Of a stretch of 64,000 bases of DNA, positions 44,021-57,305 are shown piece by piece. Positions within the stretch are counted from its first letter, which is position 1. The number at the start of each line of letters is the position of its first letter. The notes under the pieces were generated by a model. That model was not told the DNA's origin. It saw nothing but the letters and a program-made list of their open reading frames with translations, and ran no database searches. The DNA comes from Asterias amurensis (lineage: Eukaryota > Echinodermata > Asteroidea > Forcipulatida > Asteriidae). The translations under genes and the position numbers were made by a program. The stretch is from contig NC_092648.1 of assembly GCF_032118995.1 (NCBI RefSeq), positions 5,099,001-5,163,000 of the forward strand, written 5' to 3'.

Positions 44021-44639
44021 ACTGCATTTTGAGAAGACTGTTTTTACCTTGAAGCAATGTGGTTATGGAAACAGATTTATCTTTGTATCCCTCAATTTGC
44101 GGCTTAATCTCAGAACGCCACCATCTTTTTAAAAATATTCACATGTAAGTTTTACATAAGATTGATGGTTCCGATAACTAAAACGTATCGCCTCTAGTAA
44201 TAAATTGGGCTCACGATGAGCAGTTGCATGTGTTAATGTTTTAAATAATTACGGTGCAGTTATCTTCCGCCGTGCATCGGAAAGCACAAGAGATGCACAA
44301 AAAGGGGAGACAATTTCTGACAAACCTTTACAAATATAGGCCTACCACTAATGTAAGGTTATTAATTCATTTTTTTTTTTTTTTTTTTCAAATGGTATTC
44401 CATTTAGAATGCGAAACATTTGGAACAATTTATTCTGTGTGATATAATATTTCTTAGCCTGTTTCTAAGTTATACGCGGTAATTTTAGGTAGAACCTTGC
44501 TTCGGTGACACTGCTTTGTGATACGGCAGAAATAATGTATGCACTAAATTATATTAAATACCAATATTTTCCAGGGGAAAACGTGTGATACCCCATATAC
44601 CACCACATCGCATTCCATTTATTTGATTTCAGAACTCAT

Positions 44640-44913
44640 TCGGGCGTGGTTTAATGCCGACCGGTAAATAACACGCAGCATAAACACCAACAGCGTTTGG
44701 CACGCCCGAGCGCCGCTCTGATGCCCATCGAAGCGGCAACAAAACAGCCCTGAAAAATGTGTTCCCAATTTTGCTGATATTAAATACATAAATGCATACA
44801 CCGCTAACCATTGATTTTTTATTTTTCTGGTGTATTTCCCTTCGCCAGCTCTCAGCACTTTCCTCTCATAATTGAATGAAATTCAATAATTTATCTACCG
44901 GTATAGAGAAACG

Positions 44914-44944
<31 letters not shown>

Positions 44945-45340
44945 GAGAGAGGCGTCGTTCAGCGACGGAATGGTGATCCACATTTAGCTGGGAGGTGTTC
45001 GTATAGCGTCCGCCGGCGCAGAGCGCGAGCTTCTATGTTTAGGCGGCTGCAGCTCGAGAACAAAAGATAGGTGCAATGCGAGGGCGGGGCGGTATGGATA
45101 TCCACAGGCGAGATGGAGATGTTGCTATGGCAACGTACGCCTCTTCCGAGGACGCAGATATATATGTGATGCCAGTAGATGCTCCTTCTATGTTTCTGCT
45201 GCCTGCACTGTTTATAGAGTGCTTGGTTCGCCTCGGGGCATCTTATTGCAAGGCTGGTGGATTTCATTTTGGTGAAATCAAAGACAATTCAGCCATGGGT
45301 CAGACAAAACGCCGCACTGGCTGTATGCAGTAAAAACACC
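44640..45340 (+). promoter_or_regulatory. GC- and CpG-richer region, possible 5' exon or promoter of an unseen gene
   Basis: CpG-rich sequence at about 44945-45115 ('cgtccgccggcgcagagcgc', 'gcgagggcggggcgg') stands out from the AT-rich surroundings and follows a T-run of about 28 bases at 44914-44941. An 85-codon frame (45076-45333) begins MRGRGGMDIHRRDG but has no recognised domain. No downstream exon was found, so this may equally be a noncoding exon. Confidence 0.3.
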
Positions 45341-47790
45341 TTGCTGTTTTACAGTGGAGAGTATATTTATTGGCAATACTGCATGGAGGAAGAAATATTA
45401 CGATCATAGCGAATGTGGGAATGTGGATGTTGGTAGTGATGCAAGTGACATTGTGTGTTACTTGAACCTACTTAAAATTTAATCTATGGTTTTGTATGGG
45501 AAAGGGCTGTGCCTTGAAGAACATAAATAATGAGAGCAAAAAATGTTGGCCTATAAAATAAAAAAAATGAAAAAACAAAAACCATCAAACCTGCAATCAA
45601 TTTTGTACGAAGCAAGAAACAATGGCGACATGGATTTAAGGTGGAGCAAACGTTCACATTTATTCAGCCAAAAATATGGGAAACTTACCAAGTTCGGTCG
45701 CTGAGGGCGCATATATGAGAATATTTACGAGAAACACTGGATTTATATAATTATCAAAGTGCATTGCATAAGGCCCTCATGTGTGTCCATAACATTTCAA
45801 TGTTCTCTCTCCACAGACACGCCACCACAATCGATGATGCAAGGCTCATAATCAATCAAGTATCTTCCCGTATTAGAGAGTTTGTTTATTCTCGGACCAT
45901 ATGTCTTGCTCTTTAGATCACTATAGTCGATATTGGCGTATAGCCAAACTGAAGCTCGTTTTATAACTTGCCATTTTGTTTCAATTGATAAATAAAATGA
46001 TACAAACCATTTGAACACTTTAATTTGTAAATGCTATGAGTAAAACATGACAATGACGGTGGCAAATTAACAGTTTTTCTCAAAGGTTTAGTTAAAACAC
46101 AACACATCACACATAGACTATGGGTTGTTTCATATATATTTTTCGATCATTATAAAACTAGAATACTGTACATTTTGATAAAATTAACACAGTTTCTAGG
46201 AACCGAGCAGTTGTTTAGGAGAAATTGAAAGGCACAATTGGGAAGTAGTTCGGAAAAGTAACTGACTCTCATTGTCTCTTTTTATTAAATTTTGTTCAAA
46301 TTTGGTAACAATGAAAACAACAATTTCGTGAAAAGGGGGAAGTTTTTAAGTATATTTAGAATAATGAAATACAATTACTGTATATCTTCCTATCACCATT
46401 TCTTCTTTGTACTTGATACGAAAGCCGCGCCACAAAGACTTCTGTAAAATCTGCACACGGGGATTACCCCAGCAGGTGCATAACTATCACTGATTGGTTG
46501 CTATCACGCTAACTCTGGCTGTTCTATTTATTGGACATTTTAATAACCCCTTCAATTGTGTCACAATATTTGCTCAAATTATATAATAAAGACTACTTGG
46601 CACACAAAACTAACAAAAGCTGGACACAAATAATTGTTAACATGTATAATTTACTTTATCAAGAAAAATAAGCGCAAGAAATGTTTACAAATGTGCAAAA
46701 TTGTGACAAAATTGAGAGGGTATATGAATTGTCTAGGCGACCAAGCGGCGTCGTACGTCACGGGGATTCCCGTATGTGCGCATGCTCAAACTGCTATCAG
46801 AATGAATCACATGTCGCGTGCGCTGAAAGCATGGTCTTTGTGTGTACTCTACCGACACTGTGTACAAAGTGAATGCAGTTTGAGACGCTCTAATTTACCA
46901 CCACACCAACACATTGTTTATTGGAAAATCTGCTCCATCGCTGTGAGCTGTACCAACAAAACGTAAGTAAAATTACACTTTTTTACTCTTGGGGTATTAT
47001 ACATTTCAATATGATACGAAATACAACAGTCTACACTTGTTACAGTTGTGTTTGAGTGTGGAAAATGATTGGAAAACCCTAAAATGTCAGAGTTTCGACC
47101 GTGAAGTGTCCTGCGGAAATCACGATAAATTCCCTTCCGGTCGAGAGACTTCTGTGGGTTGCACCACGGGTGCTTCGGCCAATGAGGCCCCATAACTGGG
47201 CACGTGGCGACTACGACACGTACATGACATAAGCAGCTAGTTTCAGTCACTAGGTTATAAATTTCGACTTATTTTGCGGTTTGTGCACAACGTTCAACAA
47301 GTTTTGCTGTAAATATTATTGATTTGAGACGATATTCAATGTGTAAATTTGAGTTGATTAAAGAAGAAAGTTTTTGGAAGTACAACAAAGCAAGTGAACA
47401 CACCTTGTCTCCACCAGCGTGTAACTGCTCTTGCTGTGTTGTCCTTGTTCCTTTTGTGTGGTCAGCCACGTTTATTTCCTCTGAAAGTGGTTAATGGTGC
47501 CACTTCTAAAAATAGATATGAGGAGCCAGTCAGTCACCTGCTCTATTTTTGGTAATATTTTGGCAAAATGAGTATGAACTGTTTTTTCCCCCTTCTTACT
47601 ACTACTATTCTTGAAAGCATGCATGTGTTTACTTTTAAAACATGGATTTGATTTAAAATACATGGTCAAAAGGATTCGTTTGTGGGAAACATTCATGACG
47701 TTTGACTCATAACATATTGTGACTTTTGAGATGTGTTCGTCGTTTTGGTAGAAGAAATGGCTACATTGAACATATATGTGAATGAATAAA
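45341..47790. other. No gene recognised
   Basis: Mostly AT-rich. A CpG-richer patch at 46735-46815 includes 'gtacgtcacgg', and another lies at 47090-47225. Short open frames on both strands lack recognisable domains. Confidence 0.35.
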
Positions 47791-47795
47791 GTAAT

Positions 47796-47927
47796 GGATA
47801 ACTTTCCGTATGGCGCCACCACCTTTTCACTCATTTTTACAAAAAGGGATATCTCATTGAGGTAAATTAGATACTATATTATTTCATATCGAATGAAAAA
47901 GTGGTGGCGCCATACGGAAACTTTTCC
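47796..47927 (-). mobile_element. MITE G, intact, with an 8-bp target-site duplication
   Basis: The ends 'ggataactttccgtatggcg' and 'catacggaaacttttcc' are inverted repeats. Perfect direct repeats AAAGTAAT flank it at 47788-47795 and 47928-47935. An 8-bp duplication is typical of hAT transposons. Confidence 0.9.
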
Positions 47928-47935
47928 AAAGTAAT

Positions 47936-50900
47936 ATTAATAATAAACAAACTAGTCTGTTGTGTGTGTTGTGTATTCTTGTAATGTTTGAATCATTGGA
48001 GCCATCAATTTCAGCAATGCCTAAAAAATCTCTTTACATTAAACACAAAGAATTTAGCTAAATTGTCAAAGAATGGAATAAGATTTCCAAGGATTGCTCT
48101 CCAGACCTTAAAAATTCAACAAACCGTCCTCACCATGTTTAATTGCAATGCACAGAAATTGTATGAATGGCCTATAATTTTGAGAAAGATGGTGTTGTTT
48201 ATTGTTTACATAAAAATTGAAATAACTTTAATCCATGTTTTTTTTTACGTGGACATGTGTTATGATCTGCCTCACCACAAACTTCTGACCATTATAACAA
48301 TGGTATAACCAATCCATGGAGGTGGTACCATGGAAGTAGGATTATGGAACCATGGAGGATAAAATAACATCACTGTGCAGAGAAGTCCTTCAGTTTGCAA
48401 CAGTCTATCATCAAATAACACTCACATGTGCTTAGGTTTCTAAACATTGTTGTAGTGTGGAGGTATGTTGGTAGTATCTGTCTGATAGGAGGGAGGGAGG
48501 GGTGATGACACTAGTGGATTAGTTAAGATCTGTTGGCATACTCTGGAGTTTGTCTTTCGAGTCCATGCATCTCACAGCCTTCTCAGTTGCTGCCACCTGC
48601 AGGGTTCGATGCATCATGGGTTCGATGCATCCTAACTTCTATTACTGAACTTAACTTGTCCTATAGGCTAGCCTTAGATTAGTCCCAAGTTAGGAAGAGT
48701 TTGGTAAAATCAACTGACAGGTCTTCCAAGGCATCTTAGAAGGTGTGGCAATGTGATGAGTTTAGTAAAAAAAAGCTATAAGATCAAACCTTAGACCAAT
48801 ATTTATGTGCATCACATTCCAATCCTACGTAATTCAAGACTACAGCTTAGCCAATTCCAATAACAATTACTCTACCTCCCTGCAGCTAGCCTGTATCTTT
48901 TAGATACAAAGATTAAAGGAATTTAAATCCCTTTGGCCCCTTAAAAGCCATCATTCAACTTTTTCCCGAAAGACCTTGCAGTATATTCATGGGTGAGTAA
49001 GGTGGGATGGGGGGGGGGATCGTTTCCCCCTAATTTCTAGACACTTATTTCCATTTCAACAGATAATCTCTCCTTGTTTGTAACTAACATGCAAAAACAG
49101 CCATACAAATGTTTGTTCATTACTAATTAATTGGCCCAAGATATAACTTCCAACTCCAACTAAAATAGTATCAGAACTGGTAAATGACAAAAGAAGCATC
49201 ACAAAGAGTTAGGTCTACACAATGAATTCAATCAATTTCAAATCAAATTTATCATGTGAGATTGTTTTTTTCTGGTGTTAAACAATGGCGTCTGAGAAAT
49301 AAAGCGGTAGTAAAATGTATTGATCATTATGGATTTTTATTTAATCTCAATAGGTATGCATTTTGCTTGATAATAAAAGTTCAAGGCTCAGTCTGTATCT
49401 GATTGTGTGCGTACAGAGAATACATAGTCCTCACATAAAAAGTCTGTTTCTAGGGTTGTTTACTGTTTAATTATTAAGGGGATTTAATTAGTTTGTGCAT
49501 GTGTGTGTTTGGAGCATGTGGTGTGTAGATTATTTTGGTAGTCATGGTTACGTGGACAGCTGGCCTTGCAGGATAATGGCAGCTTTGGAAAAAGATACTG
49601 GTGGTATACTTATCACTTTGTGTGTGTACTCTGTTCCATTTACTCTGTGTGGTGTGTTGTTGCAGATATTCAAATATCGTCTATTGTGAAGCCTGCCATA
49701 TTGCGTTTTCAACCAGCAATAAAACTGATGTCAAAAACACATAACTGTCTTTTACCAGTAGTAATATGTCATATTTTAGACCTTTATGAGGTCTCAAAGT
49801 CACTGATAATGTTAACAAATAGGACCTCATGTAATACTGAAATTCCCTCCAGTTTTAACACAAGAAATTGAGACTGAACTTATTTTGTGCAAACTGAATG
49901 CAATTACTGAGTAGCAAATCCTGATTTTTGAGTAGCATTTGAAACCTTTTGTGCAGCATTTTGCTCTGCTATACAAGGGAAACCGCTCAGTGCCACACCT
50001 CTTTCCTAAACAACATTCTTACAATTCTGCATCTAACCATGGAGTCCTCCATGATCTAACCATGGTGTTCAACTTTACACGTCATGGCTTGTTTTGAGCC
50101 CATAATACATGGATATAATTCAAGGAATGTTGCCTGTTTGTACACACCTGCATTGCATTCTTCAAACTCATCCAGAAAGCAACCAGTATGTACCCAAGAG
50201 ATCACCGACTTTATCAAGCCTTAAGTACACCTCTACGTTTCATTCTTATCCAGAAAGGGTATTAACGCTGTTAATCCCCATTAAACTTGACTGCTTGTTG
50301 GTTGGACTATGGTGGTGGACTCATTGCAACACTGTGTATGCTAAGCAAACATGGCAGGAGAGAATATCCAGTTTTTGATTACCCTCTTTTGAAACCACAG
50401 AGTAGATTGGTTTATTTAGTGATTTACGCTGGGTACATGGGAATGTTTATACCCCAGCTTAAAATCTCATCTGGACAATACCTGTACGAGCTATTGCTCC
50501 ATGGTATGAGGAGGACCACTGCAACTCCTTTGCAAGACTCTGCCGCCCTACAAAAACATGTGAAGACTCAATAAACTTTCAGTTATTCGGTCATGGGGGT
50601 GTAGCTTCATAGCTCTTAGTATGTGGGTGGAAGAATTTCAGGGCAGAGGGGATTAAGTGATTTAAAGGGATTTGAAATCAATGGTTCACCTACAGTACAG
50701 GTGAGAGGCTAGTGTCTTGTTTGATGGGAGATGATTTCTAATAACAAAGGACGAGAGTGATTGTTGAACAGCCTTTACTGAAGTGGCACTGGGTCCCCTC
50801 ATGCCTGATACACTTGTTTGGTTGATTAAATACCAGGCCAGTCAATGTGCTTTGTTGGGATTTGTGTGAGTTGTTGATAAACTAAATTGTTATTTCTTCA

Positions 50901-53130
50901 GTTGAAATACAGTGACTTCTTTTGGGGGTGTATTGTCTGATTCCACCATGGTTTATTTGACAGGGGTTACACAGGCAGTGATTGGAAGAGTTGAGTGTGT
51001 TTGGTCTGTGGCCTTCTCATCAATGCAGATTTTTGCATTTTTAACAGCAGGACATCTTGCTCATAGATGACTGGTTAGCAAATCAAACTGAACCACATTT
51101 TCTAACATAGAGAGTCTTCGATTCTGTATTGAAAAAAAAAATCACTTTATGTAAAAAAAAGGTCTGGAAAGTGTGAAGTTGGTTACGTAAAACAACAGCA
51201 GACTGATTAAATTTGCAGACTGATTAAATTTGTTGCTTGCTAGATGTTACTGTTCTATAAATTCGTCCAAGTCTGAGAGACTGTATGTTTAGGTTTAAGG
51301 GGTTACCATGATGCAGTGGAGAACCTTCGCTTGTAATGTCGTAGTACTACAAGCCAACAGATAAGTGGGTAGATTTTAATCTGAGATATTCTTTGCAAAC
51401 CAGCTCCTTTGTCCACAAAGGCATCCTGTACCAACCTGTTTTGTAACAATTGGCAATCTCTGTACAGAAAACCAAGAATATTTAGTCAATAGGATTCTTT
51501 GTTTCCGAAGACAAGAGAAACAATGAACTCTTTATGAAGTGAACTTTTTTGTTGAAGTTGAAGGTAGATTGCATTGTCTTATAGAATGAGAGGGTAATTT
51601 TAAGTAGTTATAGTAATACGATCATGCTGGCTGACATTGTTATCAATATTTGAACAGTAACACAGACTAGTTACCATAGCATCTTGCAAAAACAAGATTT
51701 TTTGTCAGAGTTTTAGGAACTGTAGAGATTGTTACCAAGGCAACTTGCACAACAATTCCAGGTGCCTGGGAGAATAAGCCCCCAAGATATACTTGGGCCA
51801 CAAAGTCATGGTGGGTTATCCGTATCATCGCTCAGTCACCTCTGAAGTTAACTCCCCCATCTGTTACTGTCCTTTGCTGAAGCCCTTGAGAATGGTAGCA
51901 GTTTGCTTACCGCTTCAATCAGGGCAGACAAGGACCAACATGGAGTCCATAAGGACTACAGCAAATGATCATCCCATATGGATAGTTACAAAATAGTCAC
52001 TTGATTTTGGTTGTTTGTCTGTTTCATTCCTAAACATACTGTAGTGGTTATAATGACATACTAGGTCCAATTTCATAGGCCTTCTTTGAAAACACGGCTT
52101 AGGCTTTGGATTCGGCTTTAGTCTCCTACCCCCTCGTCTGAAGCCCTGAGCGCGTATGCAAAGCACACGCAATTTTTTAAACAACCGTAGGGCTAAGCTA
52201 GCCTGAGCCGAATTTTGAGCCAAAGCAGTGGATTCAAAAAGGGCCATTGAGCTGCCATTATGCTCAGCAATTTTCTGCTACGCAAAAATAACCAGGATAC
52301 CAGTCTCATTTTGAATTATGTAAACTAGTATTTTAGCTGGTAACCTTATTCTGGTAAGCATAATTATATTGTGCTTAGCAACTTTTTGTGCTTAAAGCAG
52401 CTCTCCCTGATTAGAACCAATGGGTTCTCATGAGGTTGTAATATTCATTTAAAACGTTTAAAAAAAGATGAACATACACACAATACATATCCTGTGGAAG
52501 GATTTGCTAGGCCTTGTACCTTTAAACCCAATTCAAATTTTAATATGCATTCATAGGCATTAAGCTGAACTCTATAGCATGCTTGTGATACCATACAGGG
52601 TTATTGATATTTGATTTTGTTTAAACAAGAACTTTAAACTAGCTAACCTTAAGACCTTTTACTCAGATAAAAAAAAACATGTTTTACAGGCTCTGATAAA
52701 TCACACACACAAAATACTAAAAATGTGCACACACAATGGTGTCAAATGATAATGCAGTAACTTATTGGTACATTTTAACCGTATAACCCATTTTAGCCCA
52801 TCAAAATCCGGTGGACCACAAGACAAAGGTTAAGTTTCTTGTCACGGTTTGTTTGTAGCTGTTCCGTAATATAAGTACAACAACAGTCTTGGAATGGGTC
52901 ATAGGACAATAGCAACTCTTTGGGAACTATGGGTGTAAAACGGAAGGGCAATATACTTTATGTTGGCTCATGTTTAATGCTGTATTTGGCCCACTTCTTT
53001 CAAAAGAACCTGTTCAGAACCCCAGTTAAATATATTGTGACCAAGCTAAACATGGAAGAGGAAAGCAATATTATAAGCATTGAATGCATACATTAGTTTA
53101 CATTTCATGATTTGCCCTAACACTAACAGG
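47936..53130. other. Long stretch without a recognised gene
   Basis: AT-rich, with several open frames of 60-106 codons that have no recognisable domain. A foldback-like fragment lies at 48620-48715 and a family-D end piece at 52060-52410 ('tccaatttcatagg', 'agcagctct'). It could be intergenic or a large intron. Confidence 0.35.
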
Positions 53131-53330
53131 CACTGGACAATTACTCAAAATAATTGTAAGCATAAAAACTTAGTTGGTAACGAGCAACATTGTAAGAAAC
53201 AGCTCTCTCTGAAGTAACATAGTTTTTGAGAAAGGGGTTATTTCTCACTCAAATATGAAAAGACTTCAGGGCTGAGGCATTAGTAGGCATCTGAAAGCAC
53301 ACACATTTGTTCACAAAGGTGTTTCTTCTC
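53131..53330 (-). mobile_element. TTAA MITE family 1, fragment
   Basis: It contains 'aaacttagttggtaacgagc' and 'ctctctctgaagtaacatag' and lacks the other end. It is followed by an unrelated repeat (53340-53540) with 'ttttgactggtcctcagg', also seen near 28510 and 55590. Confidence 0.6.
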
Positions 53331-53539
53331 TTGTAACTAACCAGCAGACCAGTAAGTGTGTCATTTCTCTAGCCTGTCGGCTTTTTCACTAGTCAGTATT
53401 AAATAGTAATGAAATAATATTTCATGTTAAATAATGAAGCCCACTGAACTAGCCAGCTAGACTACTTGGAATGATTTTTGACTGGTCCTCAGGTGTTTTA
53501 ACTGGCATTTGGCTAAGCTTTATATATGGCCAGTAGACC

Positions 53540-55780
53540 ACTGTTTAGGGGAGAATGCTGAATAGCTTTCACAAACACTAGGCCTACAGTTCATACCTTT
53601 TGGGTTCCCACTTACATTATGTATAGCATAAAAGTTTGTGACGGAGAGATTGTACAGGAAGTGAACTTTAATACACTTTCAAGTTCGTAGTAACAATACA
53701 AAAACATCATTGTGTACTAAAATGTCTGTGCATACATGTAGCATAAAAGCTGCCAAAGGATAATATATAGGCCCTACTATACACCAGATCCTGGCTGACA
53801 CCCCTGGATTGTATTATGCAGTGTGTTACCATCTGCCTACCATGCTTAGTGTACTGTTGCCGTGGTTCCCTCCCCAATATGTGTACGGTTGGCATGGTGA
53901 AGAAGCTCCCTAGTCCATATCCCATTGTGTTCGACTCAAAGTCCAAACAGTACAGACCTTGTTCATTCCAATTTAATAGTTTCATCACCCTAGGTCATCT
54001 ATTCTGATGAAATACCCTTTGATGGGTTTAGCAGAGTATCTAAATGCTTGACTGTTCATAAACCCTGTGTGTTTTTCAGATGTGTTGAGATTATCCGAGT
54101 ATTATCCCAGACCAGTCGCTGATTATTTTACTTTACAATAAACCCTTATATGTACAGTCCTATTGTGAGCAATTACGTTTTACTGGTGGTGTCAGACAAG
54201 CTTTATAACTCTTACAAAGCTGTAGGTCCACTTTCTAGTTTTTGTAGTTTGGATAGGCTTATAGTTCTTCATTCAATGCTGGTATAAGATAGATATTAAA
54301 ACATTTAAGAACACAACCTACATAACATACCTTTAAAGTAAACACTAACATTTTTAAAGACTTATTCTAAAGACTTTTTTGTTATGAATGATCTCAGCAC
54401 ATGGAATGGATGGAGTTCTAGTTTGAGGACTTTGAAATCCAAGTTCATTAAACAATTACTGACAATGCGCTCAGTTTATTGTCTCGTGGCTGAAAAAAAA
54501 AAGTGTACATCAGCCAGCCAGACGAGCTTACACAATCCCAGGCCTTATCTCTGAAAATGTTATGGAAAAACAATTTAAAAATTGACTGTTACCATGGTGA
54601 TGGGACAATAGTGATAAGATAACCACCTGGTGTATGTAGAGTTGATTCTCAGCCAGTCTGGTGTGGTGTCAAATTTATTATTATCCATCCACAATGGTTG
54701 GCCTGTTATTTGTGGGCCAGTTTTTGTTGCTGTTGTTCAGGTTCAGAACATTTGTTATGCCAATATTATTCAAACTCCCTGGCAGGCATGACGTTCTTCC
54801 TACTTAAGTCTGTTTTCTGATTCTTTTGCCCTTAGAATTATCTTAGAAATTGAGTTTAATAAGGCCCGAAAAGTCTATAGTGTACAACTGTACAATCAAC
54901 CCTCATTTAAAGAGCACTGTTGTTAAGAGGTTCTGCTGATAAAGAGTACTTTCCGATTTTTTTCTTCTCATTTCTGCTTGTGTTTCTTTGTTCTTCTGTC
55001 CTCTTATAACAAGGTTCCTGTTTTGAAGAGGTAATTTGAGAGTCGACTTTTGTACAATGCTATCAATCAATGGTTATACTGTACAGGGAAGTGTTTTGGG
55101 AAGTTTTGTATACCTATTATGTAACAACCATCTTGCTTCAAAAAAGATGTGTAAACAAGAACATTTATGGGACATTGGTCGGTGTGTCATTTGTTTTGTT
55201 GGGAGATTTTGGTAATGGTATTCCTTCTACTGTCACTCTGTGGCAATATGGACCGTTAAAAAAAAAAAAAATTGATACCACACCATATTGTTTGATTAAT
55301 TTTTCTTGAGAGCTTAAAACAGGCTGCTCGTTTTTCACAATTAAACTAAGTCATTATCTTACCAAATTTAATCAATCTGATGTTATATAAGTATTGTCGG
55401 AATTACTTTCTAGTTCAGTGGAGTTATTGACAAAGGATTGAGCCCAAATCTTTTGAACAAACACTCTTATAAAAGAGTTATCATATCACAGGTATAGCTC
55501 TTGGATCATCACGGACAGTAGCTTTCTTTATAAATTTGTTAATACGATATTGTAATCCACTTGCCAAATGGCAATTAAAACACCTGAGGACCAGTCAAAC
55601 TTTTCTCAAAGTAGTTTGGCTCGCTAGTTCATTGTTGAAAAGCATACCTATAGGAGTAGGTATGTACTACAGAAAAAGCTGCTGGACTAGTGAATTGACT
55701 GGCCCTGCTGGCCAGTCACTAGAAATGTTGAGGGCAAACTCAGCATACATTCACATAAATGTCATTAAAAAAATACTTAC
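53540..55780. other. No gene recognised
   Basis: AT-rich DNA with short frames only; an A-run lies at 55259-55271. The 55570-55740 part carries the repeated 'gaggaccagtcaaacttttc' motif. Confidence 0.35.
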
Positions 55781-55786
55781 TTGGCA

Positions 55787-55860
55787 ATCTCGGTGGTCTA
55801 GTCGGTAAGACACTGCTCTAGAACTGCAAAGTTTGTGGGTTCGAATCCCACCCGAGTAAT
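55787..55860 (+). repeat. tRNA-like SINE head
   Basis: The D arm 'gtctagtcggtaagac' and T arm 'gtgggttcgaatcccac' are perfect. Acceptor pairs 1-2 and two anticodon-stem pairs fail. A SINE-like body follows to about 55950. It is most likely a tRNA-derived repeat, not a gene. Confidence 0.6.
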
Positions 55861-56386
55861 CATATGCCTGTGAATTTTTGCTCACAGAACTCGGGAAGTA
55901 TTTTAATACTTAATACTTAAGTATTCCTGCTGAGCACCAATATTAATATTAAACATAACTGTTTTATGATTTGATTGCACTGTGTCAAGGGAAGGGTTGA
56001 GTTTTCCTACTGAGTGGGCCTACCAAAATTAATATAAAACATAACTGTTTTATGTTTTTTTGTTTGCACTGTATCAAGAGGGAACATTTATAACAAAAAC
56101 ATCACTTCCAATTTTCTTTCTACTTAACATCTTGAAATTGTAATCTGAAAACACAAACCCTTATCATTGATAACCCCTACGGTTCAAATGGAGGCGACTG
56201 TATCGTAGTGCCGTGTTCATGATTATTCCCGTTATCTCCTCCTTACTGCGCACACCGCTGTTGACAAGGAGACGACTACGTCAAACTCATCAGTCTTTTT
56301 TTCAAGTCAACAACATCCCAGAGACGACTGCAGTCAGTAAGACTTCATGTCTTGAGGTGTCCCCCCTAGTTCCTTGACAGGGGTTG

Positions 56387-56758
56387 TTAAAGGCATTGGA
56401 CACTATTGGTAATTACTCAAAATAATTGTTGGCATAAAAACTTACTTGGTAACGAGCAATGGAGAACTGTTGATAGTATAAAGCAGTATGAGAACTGCTC
56501 CCTTTGAAGTAACATAGTTTTTGAGGAAGAGGTAAATTCTCACTCAAACAATAACAGACTTCAGCTAAAGCCTTTTTATTATGCATCTGAAAGCACGCAA
56601 GGTAATGCATCAAGGGTGTTTTTTCCTTTATTATTCTCTTGCAACTTCGATGACCAATTGAGCCCAAGTTTTCACAGGTTTGTTATTTTTTGCATTTGTT
56701 GGGATACACCAAGTGAGACTGGTCTTCGACAGTTACCAAATGTGTTCAGTGCCTTTAA
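56387..56758 (-). mobile_element. TTAA-bounded foldback MITE (family 1)
   Basis: Complete copy: 'ttaaaggcattggacactat' at the left and 'tgtgttcagtgcctttaa' at the right, with 'aacgagcaatggagaactgt' inside. Confidence 0.8.
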
Positions 56759-57224
56759 AAAAAAGATGTTTAAGAAAATATTTACTTGCTTGTGAGTGCA
56801 ATATTTGTGTTTGTTTACAGCAGTGATCATATGGAATGTAATAAGCTAAGGCACTGATGTTTGCCTCGGCGGATTTTGTTTTTCATTAAGTGGGATTAGC
56901 ATATAGGGCCTGCTTGTGAAATTACTTATTGGCCTTGCCTACGTTGTTTAAACAACTGTGTACAATAAGGCTGGACAGGTCTGAAGCTGGATGATTTCAT
57001 TAAAACCTCTATTTCTCTTTTAAACCATCCCAAGATTTTGCTGATGAGGGCATCAGTCATATTGAAACATAATGGTGAAATTAGTGTTGGGATGCAAGAA
57101 AATGTTCTTACGTTACAGCAAATTATAACAAAACAGAATTTATTATACTTGGTTCACGCCAACAACTTTTAAAACAACTTATAATTTGGAATTATACTCA
57201 TAAGTTTTGTTTCATTTCATTTTG

Positions 57225-57305
57225 CTGATAAGCGCTTTGAGGAAAGTTTTATTCATATTGCGCTATATAAATACTGTTTTATTATTATTATTATTATTAT
57301 TATTA
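57225..57305 (+). repeat. LINE 3' tail with (TTA)n
   Basis: The sequence 'taagcgctttgagg' leads to 'attgcgctatataaatactg' and a (tta)n run at 57279-57304. This is a common 3' end of non-LTR elements. No coding part is attached. Confidence 0.55.

Noticed and set aside
45076..45333. 85-aa protein MRGRGGMDIHRRDG...
   Set aside because: It is open but unrecognised, with no neighbouring exon. It is kept only as part of a candidate 5' region.
55787..55860. Functional tRNA gene
   Set aside because: The D and T arms are good, but acceptor and anticodon-stem pairs fail and a SINE-like body follows.
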